Assembly: GCF_003205615.1 (NCBI RefSeq) | Contig: NZ_PYBV01000002.1 | Location: forward strand, 105,971-169,970 | DNA: 64,000 nucleotides | Source: Micromonospora arborensis | GTDB lineage: Bacteria; Actinomycetota; Actinomycetes; Mycobacteriales; Micromonosporaceae | Direction of reading: 5' to 3' | Shown: positions 36,420-45,301 of the stretch, piece after piece | How positions within the stretch are numbered: the stretch's first letter is position 1 | How the letters are laid out: each line of letters begins with the position of its first letter | Translations under genes and position numbers: made by a program | Notes under the pieces: generated by a model | What the model was told of the DNA's origin: nothing | Database searches by the model: none | The model's input: only the letters and a program-made list of their open reading frames with translations

Positions 36420-37519
36420 GGGCGCTGCCCGGGCCAGCCAGCGCCCGGCGGCGGCGTGGTCGACGGGGTGGCCTGCTGCCGGGGCGCGACCGCCGGGAGG
36501 GGAATCGTCGACATCACCCGGTGCACGATGTGGTCGGCGGGCACGTCGTCGGCGAGCGCGTCGTAGCTGAGCACCAACCGGTGCCGCAGGATGTCCGGCG
36601 CGATGTCCTGCACGTCCTGCGGCAGGGCGTAGTCGCGCCCGCGCAGCAGCGCCAGCGCACGCGTCGCCCGGACCAGACCGAGCGAGGCGCGCGGGCTGGC
36701 CCCGTACTGGATCAGTTGCGCGACGTCCGGCATGCCGTGCTCGGCGGGAGCGCGGGTCGCCAACACCAACCGGACCGCGTAGTCGACCAGGGCGTTGTGC
36801 ACGAAGACCTGGTCCGCCTTGCGTTGCAGGGCGATCAGCTCGGGTGTGTCGAAGACCGCGCTCGGCTCGGGCGCGGCCACACCCATCCGGTAGACGATCT
36901 CGCGTTCCTCCGCGTCGGTCGGGTAGCCCACCACGATCTTCATGAGGAACCGGTCCCGCTGCGCCTCCGGCAGCGGGTAGACGCCTTCCTGCTCGATCGG
37001 GTTCTGGGTGGCCATCACCAGGAACGGGTCGGGCACCCGGTGGCTCTCGCCGCCGATGGACACCTGCCGTTCGCTCATCACCTCGAGCAGCGCGGACTGC
37101 ACCTTCGCCGGAGCCCGGTTGATTTCGTCGGCGAGCAGGAAGTTGACGAAGACCGGGCCCAGCTCGACGTCGAACTTCTCGCTCGACTGCCGGTAGATCC
37201 GGGTGCCCATGATGTCTGCGGGCACCAGGTCCGGGGTGAACTGCACCCGGGCGAAGGATCCGCCGACAACCTTGGCGAGAGTCTCCACCGCCAGGGTCTT
37301 GGCGACCCCGGGAACCCCTTCGAGCAGGCAGTGACCCCGGGCGAGCAGCGCGACGAACATCCGCTCCACCATTCGGTCCTGCCCGACGATCACACGTTTG
37401 ATCTCGAACAGCGCCTTCTCCAGCAGGGTGGCATCCTGTGCGGGTGTGGTCACCGGCGCAGGTGTCTGCGGTGCCGCCCCGTTCGGCGTCGGGGCGTCGG
37501 GCATGGTCGGCTGGGCCAC
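36416..37519 (-). CDS. MoxR-family AAA+ ATPase
   Basis: Cytoplasmic AAA+ chaperone-like ATPase of 367 residues. Walker A reads LLEGVPGVAKTLAVE near residue 74, Walker B LLADEINRAPAKVQSALLE near 136, sensor 1 is ATQNP, and the arginine-finger region LPEAQRDRF follows. The C-terminal lid has GASPRASLGLVRATRALALL. The N-terminal 30 residues are a Pro/Thr-rich tail. GTG 37519 (VAQPTMPD) has GGAGG 4 nt upstream; ATG 37504 is the alternative. First gene of the operon with DUF58 and VWA proteins. Confidence 0.93.
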   Translation of the reverse strand: MAQPTMPDAPTPNGAAPQTPAPVTTPAQDATLLEKALFEIKRVIVGQDRMVERMFVALLARGHCLLEGVPGVAKTLAVETLAKVVGGSFARVQFTPDLVPADIMGTRIYRQSSEKFDVELGPVFVNFLLADEINRAPAKVQSALLEVMSERQVSIGGESHRVPDPFLVMATQNPIEQEGVYPLPEAQRDRFLMKIVVGYPTDAEEREIVYRMGVAAPEPSAVFDTPELIALQRKADQVFVHNALVDYAVRLVLATRAPAEHGMPDVAQLIQYGASPRASLGLVRATRALALLRGRDYALPQDVQDIAPDILRHRLVLSYDALADDVPADHIVHRVMSTIPLPAVAPRQQATPSTTPPPGAGWPGQRP

Positions 37520-37747
37520 CGGTCCTCCACAGCGTTGGTCGGTCGTCGCGGCTGATGCGGTATCAAGACTCGCACGCCTTGCTGAGTGTCGAGGTGGGGA
37601 GAAGCCGATTTTCGCCGCGACGTCCTCAGCAGCCGAATCGCGCCTCACGGGTGTACATGGACCGGCCCACCGCGTGTACGATTCACCCCGTCGCCGGGCG
37701 GCTCCCCCCGTGGTCGCCCGGCGCTCAAGCTCTCCGTCCCGCCGCCC

Positions 37748-37753
37748 TAGACT
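37748..37753 (+). promoter_or_regulatory. -10 box of leaderless gene at 37761
   Basis: TAGACT, 7 nt before GTG 37761. No clear -35. Confidence 0.5.
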
Positions 37754-37760
37754 GGCCGGG

Positions 37761-37991
37761 GTGAGCACCCCCTTCCCCGCCGACGAGGCCCTGGTCTGCT
37801 CGGCCCGGGGCTGCCGGGCCGCCGCTGTCTGGGCCCTGGAATGGAACAATCCCCGTCTGCACGACGCCGCTCGACGCAAGACCTGGTTGGCGTGCGCCGA
37901 GCACCGGACCAGCCTCGGTGACTTCCTGGACGCTCGCGGCTTCCTGCGTGCCGTCACTCCGGTGCCCGGATCGCCTACGCTCGACATGTGA
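37761..37991 (+). CDS. small putative zinc-binding protein, 76 aa
   Basis: Conserved small actinobacterial protein of unknown function. A Cys pattern C-x4-C (VCSARGCRAAAVWALEW) and a later C-x2-H (TWLACAEHRTSLGDFL) suggest a zinc site. Two Trp-containing motifs lie between. Homologues are often labelled acetone carboxylase in databases, a name the sequence does not support. The stop overlaps the GTG of the next gene by 4 nt, so it is the first gene of an operon with two PH-domain membrane proteins. Leaderless start. Confidence 0.75.
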   Translation: MSTPFPADEALVCSARGCRAAAVWALEWNNPRLHDAARRKTWLACAEHRTSLGDFLDARGFLRAVTPVPGSPTLDM

Positions 37992-38539
37992 GCACCCCCG
38001 GCGCCCCACCGCCTCTCGGACCCGACGCCTCGACGGCCGCGCCGGTGGCCTGGGGGCCGTTGGAGCCCTGGCCGAACACCGTCCACTGGCAGCCGATCTC
38101 CACCGACCTGATCTGGGTGGAGCTGATCCGGCTGGCGATCGTGGTCGCCATCGGGCTGGCCGGGACGGCAGTCGGCTGGGTGTTGAGCGACCACTGGTTG
38201 TTCGGGCTCGCCCTCGCGGTCGTGCTGCTGCTCGGCGTGTGGCGGGCGGTCGCGATCGTCCGCGCGGTGCGGGCCTGGGGGTACGCCGAGCGGGAGAACG
38301 ACCTACTGGTCCGGCATGGGCTGCTGGTCCGCCGGCTCTCCATCGTGCCGTATTCGCGGATGCAGTTCGTCGACGTCAGCGCCGGGCCGTTGGAGCGCGC
38401 GTTCGACCTCGCCACCGTGCAGTTGCACACGGCCGCGGCAGCGAGCGACGCCCGGGTGCCCGGGCTGCGCCCGGCGGAGGCGTCCCGGCTACGCGATCGG
38501 CTCACCGCACTCGGCGAGGACCGGGCGGAGGGGCTGTGA
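37988..38539 (+). CDS. PH-domain membrane protein, YdbS-like
   Basis: 183 residues. A Pro/Ala-rich N-terminus is followed by two membrane helices (ELIRLAIVVAIGLAGTAVGWV and LFGLALAVVLLLGVWRAVAIV) and a bacterial PH (bPH2, formerly DUF304) domain from about 90 to 165: ENDLLVRHGLLVRRLSIVPYSRMQFVDVSAGPLERAFDLATVQLHT. It is translationally coupled to the preceding small gene and followed 43 nt later by a larger YdbT-like paralogue, as in the Bacillus ydbS-ydbT pair. Confidence 0.88.
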   Translation: MSTPGAPPPLGPDASTAAPVAWGPLEPWPNTVHWQPISTDLIWVELIRLAIVVAIGLAGTAVGWVLSDHWLFGLALAVVLLLGVWRAVAIVRAVRAWGYAERENDLLVRHGLLVRRLSIVPYSRMQFVDVSAGPLERAFDLATVQLHTAAAASDARVPGLRPAEASRLRDRLTALGEDRAEGL

Positions 38540-38582
38540 GCGCCCGAGGCGGCGGCCACCGACCGTGCCGAGGGCCAGCCCG

Positions 38583-40151
38583 ATGAGCGACCGCCCCGCC
38601 GAGCCGAGCACCGTGCCACCCGCGAGCCCGACGCCGCGCGAGCCGGTGCCGCCTGCCGACGCTGCACCGCACGGGCCGGTGCCGCCCATCGGCGCGGCAG
38701 CCTTCGAGCCGGTGCCGCCCGGCGCGGTGCCCCATGAGCCGGTGCCACCCCTCGGCGCGGTGCCCTACGAGCGCGTGCCGCCCGGGGCCGCCGCGCCGTG
38801 GCCGGCTCCCCCGGGCGGCGGCGAGGCCGAGCCGCGGCAGCGCCTGAATCCGCTCAGCCCGCTTCTGCACGGTGCCAAGTCCCTGTTCGTGGTGATCGCC
38901 GGGTTGTCCTGGTCGACGCTGTCCCGGGTGGGCTTCGGCTGGTTCGCCGCCATGGTGCTGGTGCTGGCGCTCGGCGCGACAGTGCTGTCGGTGATCAGCT
39001 GGTACAACACCGGCTACCACGTGGTGGGCCGCGAACTACGGGTGTACGAAGGGCTGCTCTGGCGGCGTACCCGGGCCATCCCGTTGGAGCGACTCCAGGC
39101 CGTCGAGGTGGTCCGGCCACTGCTCGCCCAGCTCACCGGCCTGGCCGAGCTGCGCCTGGAAGTGGTCGGCGGGGGCAAGACCGAGGCGCCCCTGGCGTAC
39201 CTCGGGGTGGCCGACGCGGCCCGGCTGCGCGAGCGGCTGCTGGCGCTGGCCGGGCGGGTGACGCAGCCGATCGTGCCGGGCTACGCGGCGCCCGCGGTGG
39301 TCCCGGTCCCGGGGGCGGCGGCGCCACCGACGACCACGCCGGGCCGGCCACTGCACGCGGTACGCAACCAGAACCTGCTGATCAGCCAACTGCTCACCCC
39401 ACAGGCGTTCCTGCTTCCGTTCGGTGTGGCCTTCGTCGTGGTGCAGTTCCTCACCGCGGGGTCGTGGTCGTTCGTCGCGGTGGCGAGCACGCTGACCGCG
39501 ATGGCCGGTGTGCTGCTGCAACCGGTGCGCCGGGTCCTCGACGACTGGAACTTCCGGCTGGCCCGCGACGACGGCACGCTGCGGGTGCACAACGGCCTGC
39601 TGGAGACCCGGGCGCAGACCGTGCCGTTGGCGCGGGTGCAGACCGTGCGGGCCACCTGGCCGCTGCTCTGGCGGGTGAACGGCTGGCTGCGGCTGCGCCT
39701 GGAGGTGGCCGGGTACTCCGTCGCGGAGGCCGACGACCGCAACCGGCCCGACCGGCTGCTGCCGGTCGGCGACCTGCCGACGGCGACGATGATCGTCGCC
39801 GAGGTGCTTGCAGGGGTACGCCTCGACGCGCTCACGCTGACCCCGCCGCCGCGCCGGACCCGTTGGCTGCATCCGCTGGGCCGCGACGCGTTCGGTGCGG
39901 GGCTGTTCGACCAGGTGTTCGTCACCCGGTCCGGGCGGCTCACCCGGCAGTTGGTGATCGTGCCGTACGCCCGCATCCAGAGCGTGCGGGTGGTCCAGGG
40001 CCCTCTTCAGCGCCGCCTGGGACTGGCCTCCGTGCACGCGGACACCGCAGGCGGATCCGGTGCCACAGCCCAGGACCGGGATCTGGCGGAGGCGTGGACC
40101 TTGGCCGCCGACCTAACCACCCGATCCCAAACCGCCCGCCACCCCACCTAA
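38583..40151 (+). CDS. PH-domain membrane protein, YdbT-like
   Basis: 522 residues with three bPH2 units. The first 85 residues are Pro-rich with imperfect repeats of the type EPVPPxGAxP. Membrane helices follow at about 105-145, 265-310 and nearby. Each PH unit carries the family pattern, for example RVYEGLLWRRTRAIPLERLQAVEV, RVHNGLLETRAQTVPLARVQTV and VTRSGRLTRQLVIVPYARIQSV. Partner of the upstream YdbS-like protein. Role unclear; in Bacillus the pair protects against some bacteriocins. Confidence 0.88.
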   Translation: MSDRPAEPSTVPPASPTPREPVPPADAAPHGPVPPIGAAAFEPVPPGAVPHEPVPPLGAVPYERVPPGAAAPWPAPPGGGEAEPRQRLNPLSPLLHGAKSLFVVIAGLSWSTLSRVGFGWFAAMVLVLALGATVLSVISWYNTGYHVVGRELRVYEGLLWRRTRAIPLERLQAVEVVRPLLAQLTGLAELRLEVVGGGKTEAPLAYLGVADAARLRERLLALAGRVTQPIVPGYAAPAVVPVPGAAAPPTTTPGRPLHAVRNQNLLISQLLTPQAFLLPFGVAFVVVQFLTAGSWSFVAVASTLTAMAGVLLQPVRRVLDDWNFRLARDDGTLRVHNGLLETRAQTVPLARVQTVRATWPLLWRVNGWLRLRLEVAGYSVAEADDRNRPDRLLPVGDLPTATMIVAEVLAGVRLDALTLTPPPRRTRWLHPLGRDAFGAGLFDQVFVTRSGRLTRQLVIVPYARIQSVRVVQGPLQRRLGLASVHADTAGGSGATAQDRDLAEAWTLAADLTTRSQTARHPT

Positions 40152-40208
40152 CAGTGACCCCCACCCACCCTCCCTCCCCCCGCCCCGCCCCCGCCCCACC
40201 CATCCCCG

Positions 40209-40271
40209 CGTTGATCATGAGGTTATTGCCCTCCCGATCGGCGTGTCGGGGCAATAACCTCATGATCAACG
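40209..40271. repeat. long intergenic inverted repeat, type II, copy 2
   Basis: Perfect 22-bp arms at 40209-40230 and 40250-40271, core GTTGATCATGAGGTTATTG, loop 19 nt. The core is shared with 20265-20329. It lies between the convergent PH-domain and PAP2 genes. Confidence 0.85.
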
Positions 40272-40313
40272 GGGTGAAGGGCGGGGCGGGGGGCCGGGCG
40301 GAGGGGGTGGGGG

Positions 40314-41381
40314 TTAGTGGTCGGCGGGTTGTGGTGGGGGCGGGTGTTCTGCGGTCGTTGGTGGTTCGTGGGGGGTGGTGGACTGGTGCGGTAGTGCCCT
40401 GGCCGCTGGCGGCACCTCGGGCTTCGGGTGACGGGCCCGCCAGGCAACCCAACCGCGCTCCGCCAGGCCGACGACCAGGAAGGTCAGCCCCACGTACGCC
40501 CAGCCGACCAGCACGTCGATCACGTAGTGCTCACCCGAGTAGACCAGGGTGAAGGTCATCGCCAGCGGGTACGCGAGCAGCAGCGGCCACCAGCGGCGGC
40601 GGGTGCTGGTCAGGAAGAACAGCACCACGAACAACGCCCACGCGGTGTGCAGCGACGGCATCGCGGCGACCGGGTTGGAGGCCATCTGGCCGGCGTTGAG
40701 CACGTTGCCGGCGCCGTGCATGCCGAACGCCTTCCAGCCCCGGGTGGAGATCCGGGCGACCTCGGTGAGCAGCCCATTCTGCGCTGCCCACCAGGGCGGG
40801 GCGGCCGGGTAGACGAAGTAGGTGATCAGGCCGGCGGCGCAGAGGAAGCCCCAGCGCCGCATGTACGCCGCCCAGCGGCGCCGGTTACGCAGCCAGAGCA
40901 CCGCGGCGGCGGTCAGCGCCACCACGAAGTGCGAGAAGTACACCCAGCTCGCCGCGATGTCCCACCAGTGCACCTGCGGGTGGTAGAGGTGCTGCTGCAA
41001 CCAGATGGTGGGCACCTCGCCGCCGGTGGCCCAGCCGAACATGAACCGGTCGGCGACGATCAACTCCATGGCGTGCGGGGTGGCCCCGTTGTCGGCGAAC
41101 CCGCGCGAGAGGTTGTACAGGGCGAACAGCAGCACCACCGGCACCCAGTCCCGAACGAAGCGCAGGTGACTGCGCCACGGCCGGTCGCTGTTCCAGGCGA
41201 TTGTCGCGGCCCAGATCCAGACGAAGGCGTAGGTGGGGTCGGTGGGCAGCCCGATGGCCAGCCAGGCGGCGAGGAAGGCAACCGCCCAGATGCTCATGGC
41301 GACGACACGCCGACGGCCCCCGTCGGCGGACGCGGGCGGGTCGGTCCGGGCGGGGGGCTGGGGGTCAGTCACGACGGCCAT
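40314..41381 (-). CDS. PAP2-superfamily membrane phosphatase / phosphotransferase (AUR1-like)
   Basis: Integral membrane protein of 355 residues with about seven helices. The PAP2 active site motifs are PSLHTAWAL (C2, catalytic His) near 240 and SGEHYVIDVLVGW (C3) near 283, as in inositol-phosphorylceramide-synthase-like members. A His/Pro-rich tail of about 40 residues ends the protein. ATG 41381 is supported by TAACCT 8 nt upstream. Substrate probably a lipid phosphate. Convergent with the PH-domain gene; a long palindrome separates them. Confidence 0.88.
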   Translation of the reverse strand: MAVVTDPQPPARTDPPASADGGRRRVVAMSIWAVAFLAAWLAIGLPTDPTYAFVWIWAATIAWNSDRPWRSHLRFVRDWVPVVLLFALYNLSRGFADNGATPHAMELIVADRFMFGWATGGEVPTIWLQQHLYHPQVHWWDIAASWVYFSHFVVALTAAAVLWLRNRRRWAAYMRRWGFLCAAGLITYFVYPAAPPWWAAQNGLLTEVARISTRGWKAFGMHGAGNVLNAGQMASNPVAAMPSLHTAWALFVVLFFLTSTRRRWWPLLLAYPLAMTFTLVYSGEHYVIDVLVGWAYVGLTFLVVGLAERGWVAWRARHPKPEVPPAARALPHQSTTPHEPPTTAEHPPPPQPADH

Positions 41382-41389
41382 CGTCGTCA

Positions 41390-41395
41390 AGGTTA
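41390..41395 (-). promoter_or_regulatory. -10 box of PAP2 gene
   Basis: TAACCT on the minus strand, 8 nt before ATG 41381, consistent with a leaderless or very short leader. Confidence 0.4.
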
Positions 41396-41492
41396 ACGAC
41401 GGGTATGGCATCGACCGACGGGGACCACCCGGCGAAGCCGTGCACAGGTGCCCGGATCCTCGGGCGCGTGTTCGGCGGGCTCGGCGAGCACC

Positions 41493-41498
41493 TAGGCT
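41493..41498 (+). promoter_or_regulatory. -10 box of leaderless thioesterase gene
   Basis: TAGGCT, 7 nt before ATG 41506. Confidence 0.5.
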
Positions 41499-41505
41499 GA
41501 CGACC

Positions 41506-41910
41506 ATGCAGGAGCAGCCCGAGACGGCCTTCGCGCCGGGCCTGACCGCCCAGGTCGAGTTGACCGTCACCGACGCGGATACCGCCCAGGCGGTCGGTTC
41601 GGGGGACGTACCGGTGCTGGGCACGCCCCGGGTGCTCGCGCTGGCCGAGGCGGCCACCGTCGCGGCGACGGCGACGGGGATGCCGCCCGGGTCGACGACC
41701 GTGGGGACGCGCGTCGAGCTGGAGCACCTGGCGCCGACCGTGGTCGGCCGGACCGTCCGGGCGCAGGCCCTGCTGGCGACGGTCGACGGTCGCCGACTGT
41801 CGTTCGAGGTCACCGTCAGCGACGGCGACCAGACGGTGGCCCGGGGTCGAGTGGACCGGATCCTGGTGGACCGGCAACGCTTCGTCGAACGCGCCGGGCG
41901 GGCGTCGTGA
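41506..41910 (+). CDS. thioesterase, FlK-like hotdog fold
   Basis: Small hotdog-fold protein of 134 residues resembling fluoroacetyl-CoA thioesterase-like enzymes: GSGDVPVLGTPRVLALAEAATVAA near residues 30-55, then GTRVELEHLAPTVVGRTVRAQA. No signal peptide. The natural acyl-CoA substrate is unknown. Leaderless start at 41506. The stop overlaps the GTG start of a metallo-beta-lactamase fold hydrolase by 4 nt, so the two are co-translated and may act on the same thioester or its product. Confidence 0.85.
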   Translation: MQEQPETAFAPGLTAQVELTVTDADTAQAVGSGDVPVLGTPRVLALAEAATVAATATGMPPGSTTVGTRVELEHLAPTVVGRTVRAQALLATVDGRRLSFEVTVSDGDQTVARGRVDRILVDRQRFVERAGRAS

Positions 41911-42737
41911 ACGCCGGCTTCGTCGAGGTCGCCGACCGGGTGCACGTGCTGCGCGAGCCGCTGTTGCGGGTCAACGTCACGCTGGTCGTCGGCGACGACG
42001 AGGCGCTACTGGTGGACACGCTCTCGTCGGCCGCCCAGGCCACCGTCCTGGCCACCGCCGTCCGGGCGGTCACCGACCGCCCGTTGACGCTTGTCAACAC
42101 CCATCACCACTACGACCACTGTTTCGGCAACGCCGTCCTGGCCGGCGACCCGCCCCGCCCGGTGTACGCGCACGAGCTGGCCGCCGCGGCTCTACGCGCG
42201 GAGCCGGAGCGACTGCGCCGGGAGGCGTACGAGGAGGTGCGGACGGAGCACCCGGCGCTCGCCGCCGAGCTGGCCGACACCCCGCTGCTCGCTCCGACGC
42301 ACACCGTGCAGATCGAGACGTCGCTGGACCTGGGTGGCCGGCGGGTGCTGTTGCGGCACCCGGGGCGGGGGCACACCGAGGCGGATCTGGTGGTGCATGT
42401 GCCGGACGCGGACGTGCTGATCGCCGGGGACCTGGTGGAGCAGAGCGGCCCGCCCGCCTTCGAGGACTCGTACCCCCTGCGGTGGCCGGACGCGGTCGCG
42501 GACCTGCTGCGGCTGACCACCGCGCGCACGGTGGTGGTGCCGGGCCACGGCGACCCGGTGGACGTCGAATTCGTCCGCGCCCAGCACGCCGAGCTGGTGC
42601 GGCTGGCCTGGCTGATCCGGGCCGCGCACACCGGGAGCGCGCCGCCGGAGCGGGTGGCCGCCGAGGCCCCCTTCGGAGCCCGCGCCGCCCTGATCGCCGC
42701 CCACCGCGGCTACGCAGAGCTCGACGGCGAGGCCTAG
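41907..42737 (+). CDS. metallo-beta-lactamase fold hydrolase
   Basis: 276 residues. The metal site motif HxHxDH is NTHHHYDHCFGN near residues 64-75; downstream ligands are His in GRGHTEADL near 152, Asp in IAGDLVEQ near 175 and His in VVPGHGDPV near 212. This is the general MBL hydrolase group (glyoxalase II-like or quorum-quenching-like); the exact reaction cannot be read. GTG 41907 overlaps the thioesterase stop. Its stop lies 3 nt from the end of the convergent PfkB gene. Confidence 0.9.
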   Translation: MNAGFVEVADRVHVLREPLLRVNVTLVVGDDEALLVDTLSSAAQATVLATAVRAVTDRPLTLVNTHHHYDHCFGNAVLAGDPPRPVYAHELAAAALRAEPERLRREAYEEVRTEHPALAAELADTPLLAPTHTVQIETSLDLGGRRVLLRHPGRGHTEADLVVHVPDADVLIAGDLVEQSGPPAFEDSYPLRWPDAVADLLRLTTARTVVVPGHGDPVDVEFVRAQHAELVRLAWLIRAAHTGSAPPERVAAEAPFGARAALIAAHRGYAELDGEA

Positions 42738-42740
42738 GCC

Positions 42741-43676
42741 CTAAGCGGCGAAGCGGCGCTCGACGGCGGCGCGGGTGGGCATGGCGGTGGCGCCGCCCGG
42801 GGACTCGCAGACCAGGCCCGCCACCCGCAGCGCGAACGCCACCCGCTCGACCCAGCCGCCCGGGTCGGTCGGTTCGCCGTCGCGCAGCAGGTCGGCGATG
42901 AGCGCGGCCATCACCGAGTCACCGGCACCGGTGGCGTCGATCGCGTTGACCTTCGGGGCCGGCACCCGGACCGGGTCGGCGTCGGCCGCGGCCAGCACCG
43001 CACCGGCCGCGCCGAGCGTCACCACCACCGTGGCGGCCCCCAACTCGCGCAGGTACGCCGCCACCCCCTCGACCGGTTCACCAGGGTAGAGCAGCCCGGC
43101 GTCGGCGGCGCTCAGTTTGACCAGGTGCGCGCCGGCGGCGAACTCGGCCACCACCTCGCGCAGCCCCTCCAACGCGGCCGGCCCGTTCAGCAGCCGGGGA
43201 CGTACGTTCGGGTCGAAGACCCGCAGACCGGTGGCGAGCGACCAGGCGCGTCGGGCGGCGGCCAGCGTGCCGGGTTGGAGCAGCACGATCGAGCCGCAGT
43301 AGAGCACGTCGGCGCCCTCCAGCAGCGCGAGTTCCAGATCGTCGGGGCCGAGCAGGCCGTAGGAGGCCGGCTCGCCGTAGAAGCGGAAGTCGGGTTCCGG
43401 CCCGGCGTACGTGACCACCGCGAGCGTGGTCGGCGCCGGCACCGTGACCGCACCGGCCACCCCGACGTCGGCCTCGGTCAGGAAGGCGCGGATCCGCCCG
43501 CCCAGCACGTCGTCGCCGAGGGAGCCGACGAACTGTGCCGCACCGCCGAGTCGGGCCACCCCCACAGCGACGTTGAGCGGCCCACCGCCGATCGCCTGCC
43601 GGTAGACCCGTTCCCCGTCACGCTCGCTGTCGAGCAGGTCGACGAGCGCCTCGCCGAGCACCACCGCGTACCCCAT
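42741..43676 (-). CDS. PfkB-family carbohydrate kinase (fructokinase-like)
   Basis: Cytoplasmic sugar kinase of 311 residues. It begins VVLGEALVDLL, has the first PfkB signature region GGGPLNVAVGVARLGG near residues 30-45, and the second, DATGAGDSVMAALIADLL, near 254-271 with the catalytic Asp. Overall it resembles fructokinases. ATG 43676 has GAGAGGA 5 nt upstream. No sugar transporter or regulator is adjacent, so the substrate is open. It ends 3 nt from the convergent MBL gene. Confidence 0.9.
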   Translation of the reverse strand: MGYAVVLGEALVDLLDSERDGERVYRQAIGGGPLNVAVGVARLGGAAQFVGSLGDDVLGGRIRAFLTEADVGVAGAVTVPAPTTLAVVTYAGPEPDFRFYGEPASYGLLGPDDLELALLEGADVLYCGSIVLLQPGTLAAARRAWSLATGLRVFDPNVRPRLLNGPAALEGLREVVAEFAAGAHLVKLSAADAGLLYPGEPVEGVAAYLRELGAATVVVTLGAAGAVLAAADADPVRVPAPKVNAIDATGAGDSVMAALIADLLRDGEPTDPGGWVERVAFALRVAGLVCESPGGATAMPTRAAVERRFAA

Positions 43677-43793
43677 GCCGATCCTCTCGTCGTCGCCAAC
43701 CACCACCGGCCGCCGCACGCCGAGCCGATCGCCGTGCCCCCAGGCTGGCACAGCGCACGCCCCGGTGCGCGCCGAAGGCGGTGCACCAACGCG

Positions 43794-44972
43794 CTACCCC
43801 GGTCGGTGGATCGCCCCGTCGAGCGCAGCGAGGGGGCGACCGCTGCCGCCCCACCGGGCCGCGACGATCTGCGCGGCGACACTGACCGCGGTCTCCTCCG
43901 GTGTACGCCCACCGAGGTCCAACCCGATCGGGGAGGCGAGCCGGGCGAGTTGCTCCGCGTCGAGCCCCGCCTCGCGCAGCAGCTTGTGCCGCTCGTCGTG
44001 GGTGCGCCGCGAGCCCATCGCGCCGACGTACGCCAGCGGGTGGCGCAGCGCCAACTCCAGCAACGGCACGTCGAACTTCGGGTCGTGGGTGAGGACGCAC
44101 ACCACCGTCCGCCCGTCGACCCGGCCGGCGTCCACCTCCGTGCGCAGGTAGCGGTGCGGCCACTGCACCACCACCTCGTCCGCCTCGGGGAAGCGCCGTG
44201 CGGTGGTGAAGACCGGCCGGGCGTCGCAGACGGTGACCCGGTAGCCGAGGAACGCGCCGATCCGGGCCACTGCGGCGGCGAAGTCGATCGCCCCGAAGAC
44301 GATCATCCGTGGTGGGGTGGCGTACGCGGTCACGAAGAGGCTGACGCCGCTGCCGCGCCGCTGCCCGTGGTAGCCGTACCGGAGCACCCCGCTGTGCCCG
44401 GCGGTGAGCAGTCCGAGGGCGTCGACGCCTGCGGCGGCGTCGAGCCGGTCGTCACCCAGCGAGCCGATCGACCGCTGGCCGGTCAGCACCAGCCGCCGAC
44501 CCAACCGCCGAGCCGGATCGGTCGGCACCGCGCCCGGTGGATCGCCGGCATCGGCGGCCACGCAGGCGACCACTGCCGCCGGTTGGCCGCCCCGGCGGGC
44601 GGCGGCGACGGCGTCCAGCTCCGGCAGGGCGCCGGCGTCGACGCGCTCCACGAACACGTCGAGGATGCCACCGCAGGTCAGACCCACGGCGTACGCGTCG
44701 TCGTCGCTGATGCCGTACCGGATCAGCTCGGCTGCGCCGGTGTTCAGCACCCGGCGGGACCGTTCGTAGAGGTCCGCCTCGACGCAGCCGCCGGAGACGC
44801 TGCCGGTGACCGTGCCGTCGACCGCCACCGCCATCGTCGCGCCGGGCGGTTGCGGCGCGGAGTGCCAGGTGGCCACGACGGTGGCCAGCGCGACCGGCTC
44901 GCCGGCGCGGCAACGGCGGTGCACCTCGTCGAACACGTCCGGCACCGGGCTGCCGCCTCTCCGTTCCGCCAT
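43794..44972 (-). CDS. XdhC/CoxI family protein
   Basis: 392-residue two-domain protein. The N-terminal XdhC_CoxI domain has TWHSAPQPPGATMAVA and GSVSGGCVEADLYE, followed by GLTCGGILDVFVE. The C-terminal Rossmann-like domain has MIVFGAIDFAAAVARIG, VGAMGSRRTHDERHKLL and SPIGLDLGGRTPEETAVSVAAQIVA. XdhC proteins insert or sulfurate molybdenum cofactor for xanthine-dehydrogenase-type enzymes. No such dehydrogenase is in the window. TATCCT lies about 10 nt before ATG 44972 and may be its -10. Confidence 0.92.
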   Translation of the reverse strand: MAERRGGSPVPDVFDEVHRRCRAGEPVALATVVATWHSAPQPPGATMAVAVDGTVTGSVSGGCVEADLYERSRRVLNTGAAELIRYGISDDDAYAVGLTCGGILDVFVERVDAGALPELDAVAAARRGGQPAAVVACVAADAGDPPGAVPTDPARRLGRRLVLTGQRSIGSLGDDRLDAAAGVDALGLLTAGHSGVLRYGYHGQRRGSGVSLFVTAYATPPRMIVFGAIDFAAAVARIGAFLGYRVTVCDARPVFTTARRFPEADEVVVQWPHRYLRTEVDAGRVDGRTVVCVLTHDPKFDVPLLELALRHPLAYVGAMGSRRTHDERHKLLREAGLDAEQLARLASPIGLDLGGRTPEETAVSVAAQIVAARWGGSGRPLAALDGAIHRPG

Positions 44973-45301
44973 CCCCGTACGCAGGATATGGCGTCCAACG
45001 GCGACCGGTGGGTCATCTCATTCATCGAGGAACGGCTATTGCGCTGCGGGCGTTCGGCATGGTGGGATGACGCGTACCGGGCGGTGCGAGGGCTGCGGCG
45101 CCGCCGGTTGCCGGGTTCGTCACACGCGAGGGCGCCGGTCCCTGACAGGACCGTTGATGGCACGCGTCCACCGGCTGGTCTTTCGCCGGGGCACGTCGCC
45201 GTGATCGTCGCACCGTTCACTTCAGCGGGGCGAGCAGGCCACGTCCCACCCGATTGTGGCGGGGCGGCTCGGGCGGCACGCCTCGCGAGTCAGGAGAACC
45301 C
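44973..45301. other. intergenic region, nothing identified
   Basis: 329 bp between the divergent XdhC and LPMO starts. No ORF with convincing composition, tRNA or long inverted repeat was seen. It should contain the LPMO promoter, but no clear sigma-70 box or CebR-type palindrome was found by eye. Confidence 0.5.

Noticed and set aside
37761..37991. Acetone carboxylase function for the 76-residue protein
   Set aside because: Too short and without any carboxylase motif; only a possible zinc site is visible.
44973..45301. tRNA or small RNA gene in the XdhC/LPMO gap
   Set aside because: No cloverleaf arms, TTCGAATCC-type T-loop or strong hairpin was found.
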